Source: Hypsibius dujardini (taxonomy: Eukaryota; Tardigrada; Eutardigrada; Parachela; Hypsibiidae). Taken from it: a stretch of DNA of 35,850 nt. Where the stretch lies: contig LRSR01002061.1 in assembly GCA_001579985.1 (NCBI GenBank), positions 1-35,850 of the forward strand, written 5' to 3'. Made by a program: the position numbers and the translations under genes. The notes under the pieces were generated by a model. The model was not told where the DNA came from, did not search any database, and saw only the letters and a list, made by a program, of their open reading frames with translations. Below are positions 34,427-35,850 of the stretch, one piece after another (within the stretch, counting starts at the first letter, position 1; each line of letters starts with the position of its first letter).

Positions 34427-35850
34427 ATGAAACTGGCAGTGATCCTCATCGTGTCAGCGTTTCTCGTGGCCGCGGTTGTCTGCCGCGTCCAACGAGTCCC
34501 TACATTGGACACGGACGAATTGCTGAATATATGGGAAGCTGAACAAGGTATTGGGCATGAATTGTTCTTCCTTTCATTAGCAAAATATATCGTCCAAACT
34601 CTCAACAGACATCGAAGACTCTGACGCGACTGAAAATGATTCACCATGGGACGAGGATATGAAAACGGAGGAGCTGGAAACGCTTCCAGAAGATACTGAG
34701 AACGAAATGGTACGATGTTTGCACGCAATAATCATGTGGCTGTGTTTTGCCTAAAAATATTTCTAATGCTCTGCGAAAAATGGCTGTTCGGATGATGACG
34801 TTAAATTATTTAAAAAGTGACCATTGTCTGTCAAGGTTGAGGTTAACGAACAATCTGTGCCGACCCAGCATCAGCGCTCAAAAGTTCGTCGTTCCCGCAA
34901 AATCAAGCATGCCCGGGCGACCTGCTCGCAAGAATTGCTGGATGTGGAGGATGTTCCTGATTCTTTGGACTGGCGGACCCAAGGCTACGTGACTGAGGTT
35001 AAGAGTCAACTGCCGCAGCAGTGTCTGCACTCGATTTACTTCACCACAACAGGTACAGAACTTTTAAAAACAATTTAGAACTTGCATTTTTTTGCAGTTA
35101 CCCCAATTGAAATGGAATATCCTTGAACGTATAAATAAGTTTGATATCATTGATATCATAAAGTGTTTACTATTATTGAATATTGAGTTTGTCATAATTT
35201 GTGTATTACTAAATCCTTGCAAAATTATTTCCACCATGACTCTTGAAAATTACAGGCCTATACCGAAAGTTAAAATTTTGCCACCTCTTACAATGTATTT
35301 TTATTGTAACGTTCACATGTTTTGTAGGTGCCCTTGAAGGCCAATGGTTCCGAAAAACAGGGAACCTCATCTCCCTGAGCGAACAAAATTTAGCTGACTG
35401 TTGCGGTGCCGGTACGTCCCAAATCTTTATATTAAACACATACCTGATAATTATCTGCTTTAGGTTCGGAACAGTGCAACAACGTAACCGGGACGCCTTG
35501 CTCCCTAGACCAGGTCTACAACTTTATCGTCAAATCCGGTATCGAAAGCCTCGCCCAATACCCCGACACTCGGGCGGACCAAAAATGCGCGTTCGACCCG
35601 AAAAAAGCCGTGGCCACCTGCGATGGTTACTACTTTGTCACACCAGCTGGAAATGAAAGCGCACTGCAGAGAGCAGTGGCCAGTCACGGGCCCATTGCCG
35701 TGATGATCGACTCGACACAGCCGTCGTTCGCAGCCTACACCGGGGGCGTCTACAACGAGCCGAAATGCTCCAGCACCGTTCCGGATCGAAACATCCTCGT
35801 GGTCGGCTATGGCACTGACCCCACGGGCGGAGATTATTGGATTGCCAAGA
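34427..35850 (+). CDS. Cathepsin L-like protein with substituted catalytic residues (3' end outside window)
   Basis: Secreted papain-family (C1A) fold, probably a pseudoenzyme. Exons in the window: 34427-34547, 34609-34709, 34836-35052, 35328-35411 and 35464 to the window edge; phases agree and 303 residues are visible. Signal peptide at about 1-18 (MKLAVILIVSAFLVAAVVC). Residues 20-110 replace a normal propeptide: an acidic stretch (EDSDATENDSPWDEDMKTEE), then a basic one (RRSRKIKHAR), with no ERFNIN/I29 pattern. The mature-like domain starts VPDSLDWRTQGYVTEVKSQ and continues GALEGQWFRKTGNLISLSEQ, DCCGAG, SHGPIAVMID and ILVVGYG, clear cathepsin L blocks. Counting back from GALEG, the catalytic Cys position is Ser140 (CLHSIYF instead of CGSCWAF) while the neighbouring disulfide Cys137 is kept. 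In the second active-site block the His is Arg283 (PDRNILVVGYG). The catalytic Asn would lie just past the edge. The ATG at 34427 was chosen for its signal peptide; an in-frame ATG lies at 34409. Confidence 0.88.

Overview
The window is animal nuclear DNA. Five intact spliced genes, one gene cut by the right edge and one pseudogene can be assembled from conserved protein blocks joined across GT-AG introns of about 36 bp to 1.7 kb. The DNA between and inside them is full of AT-rich spacer, tetranucleotide arrays and small inverted-repeat (MITE-like) elements. The gene set (galactose-1-phosphate uridylyltransferase, natriuretic-peptide-receptor-like ectodomain proteins, a MARF1-like NYN/RRM protein, a cathepsin L relative) says invertebrate metazoan. 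A tardigrade or other ecdysozoan is my guess only; nothing in the sequence proves it.

Layout. 1-3628: no gene; CAGA repeats, a TIR element with ~110-bp internal units (1092-1443) and a 12-bp minisatellite (2120-2490). 3629-7001 (-): complete 9-exon GALT gene, 355 aa, with repeat arrays and foldback elements in its introns. 7002-9637: spacer with a foldback element and transposon-like debris. 9638-16538 (+): receptor A, 11 exons, 546 aa. 19363-20421 (+): a 5'-truncated receptor pseudogene. 21245-24888 (-): MARF1-like NYN + RRM protein, 6 exons, 481 aa. 25409-28148 (+): tandem-RRM protein, 6 exons, 391 aa, head-to-head with the MARF1-like gene. 29587-33409 (+): receptor B, 11 exons, 532 aa. 34427-35850 (+): 5' part of a cathepsin L-like gene whose catalytic Cys and His positions read Ser and Arg.

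How they relate. Receptors A and B and the pseudogene are one duplicated family. All exon lengths and phases correspond, and all three end in a single membrane helix and a short tail with no kinase or cyclase domain, the layout of a natriuretic peptide clearance receptor. The pseudogene matches receptor B even in intron sequence. The two RNA-binding genes share a 520-bp divergent promoter region. GALT and the cathepsin relative look unrelated to the rest in function. All exon models were assembled by eye from splice consensus, reading phase and family similarity; in the five complete models the exons sum to a whole number of codons, and in the partial cathepsin model the phases agree at every junction.
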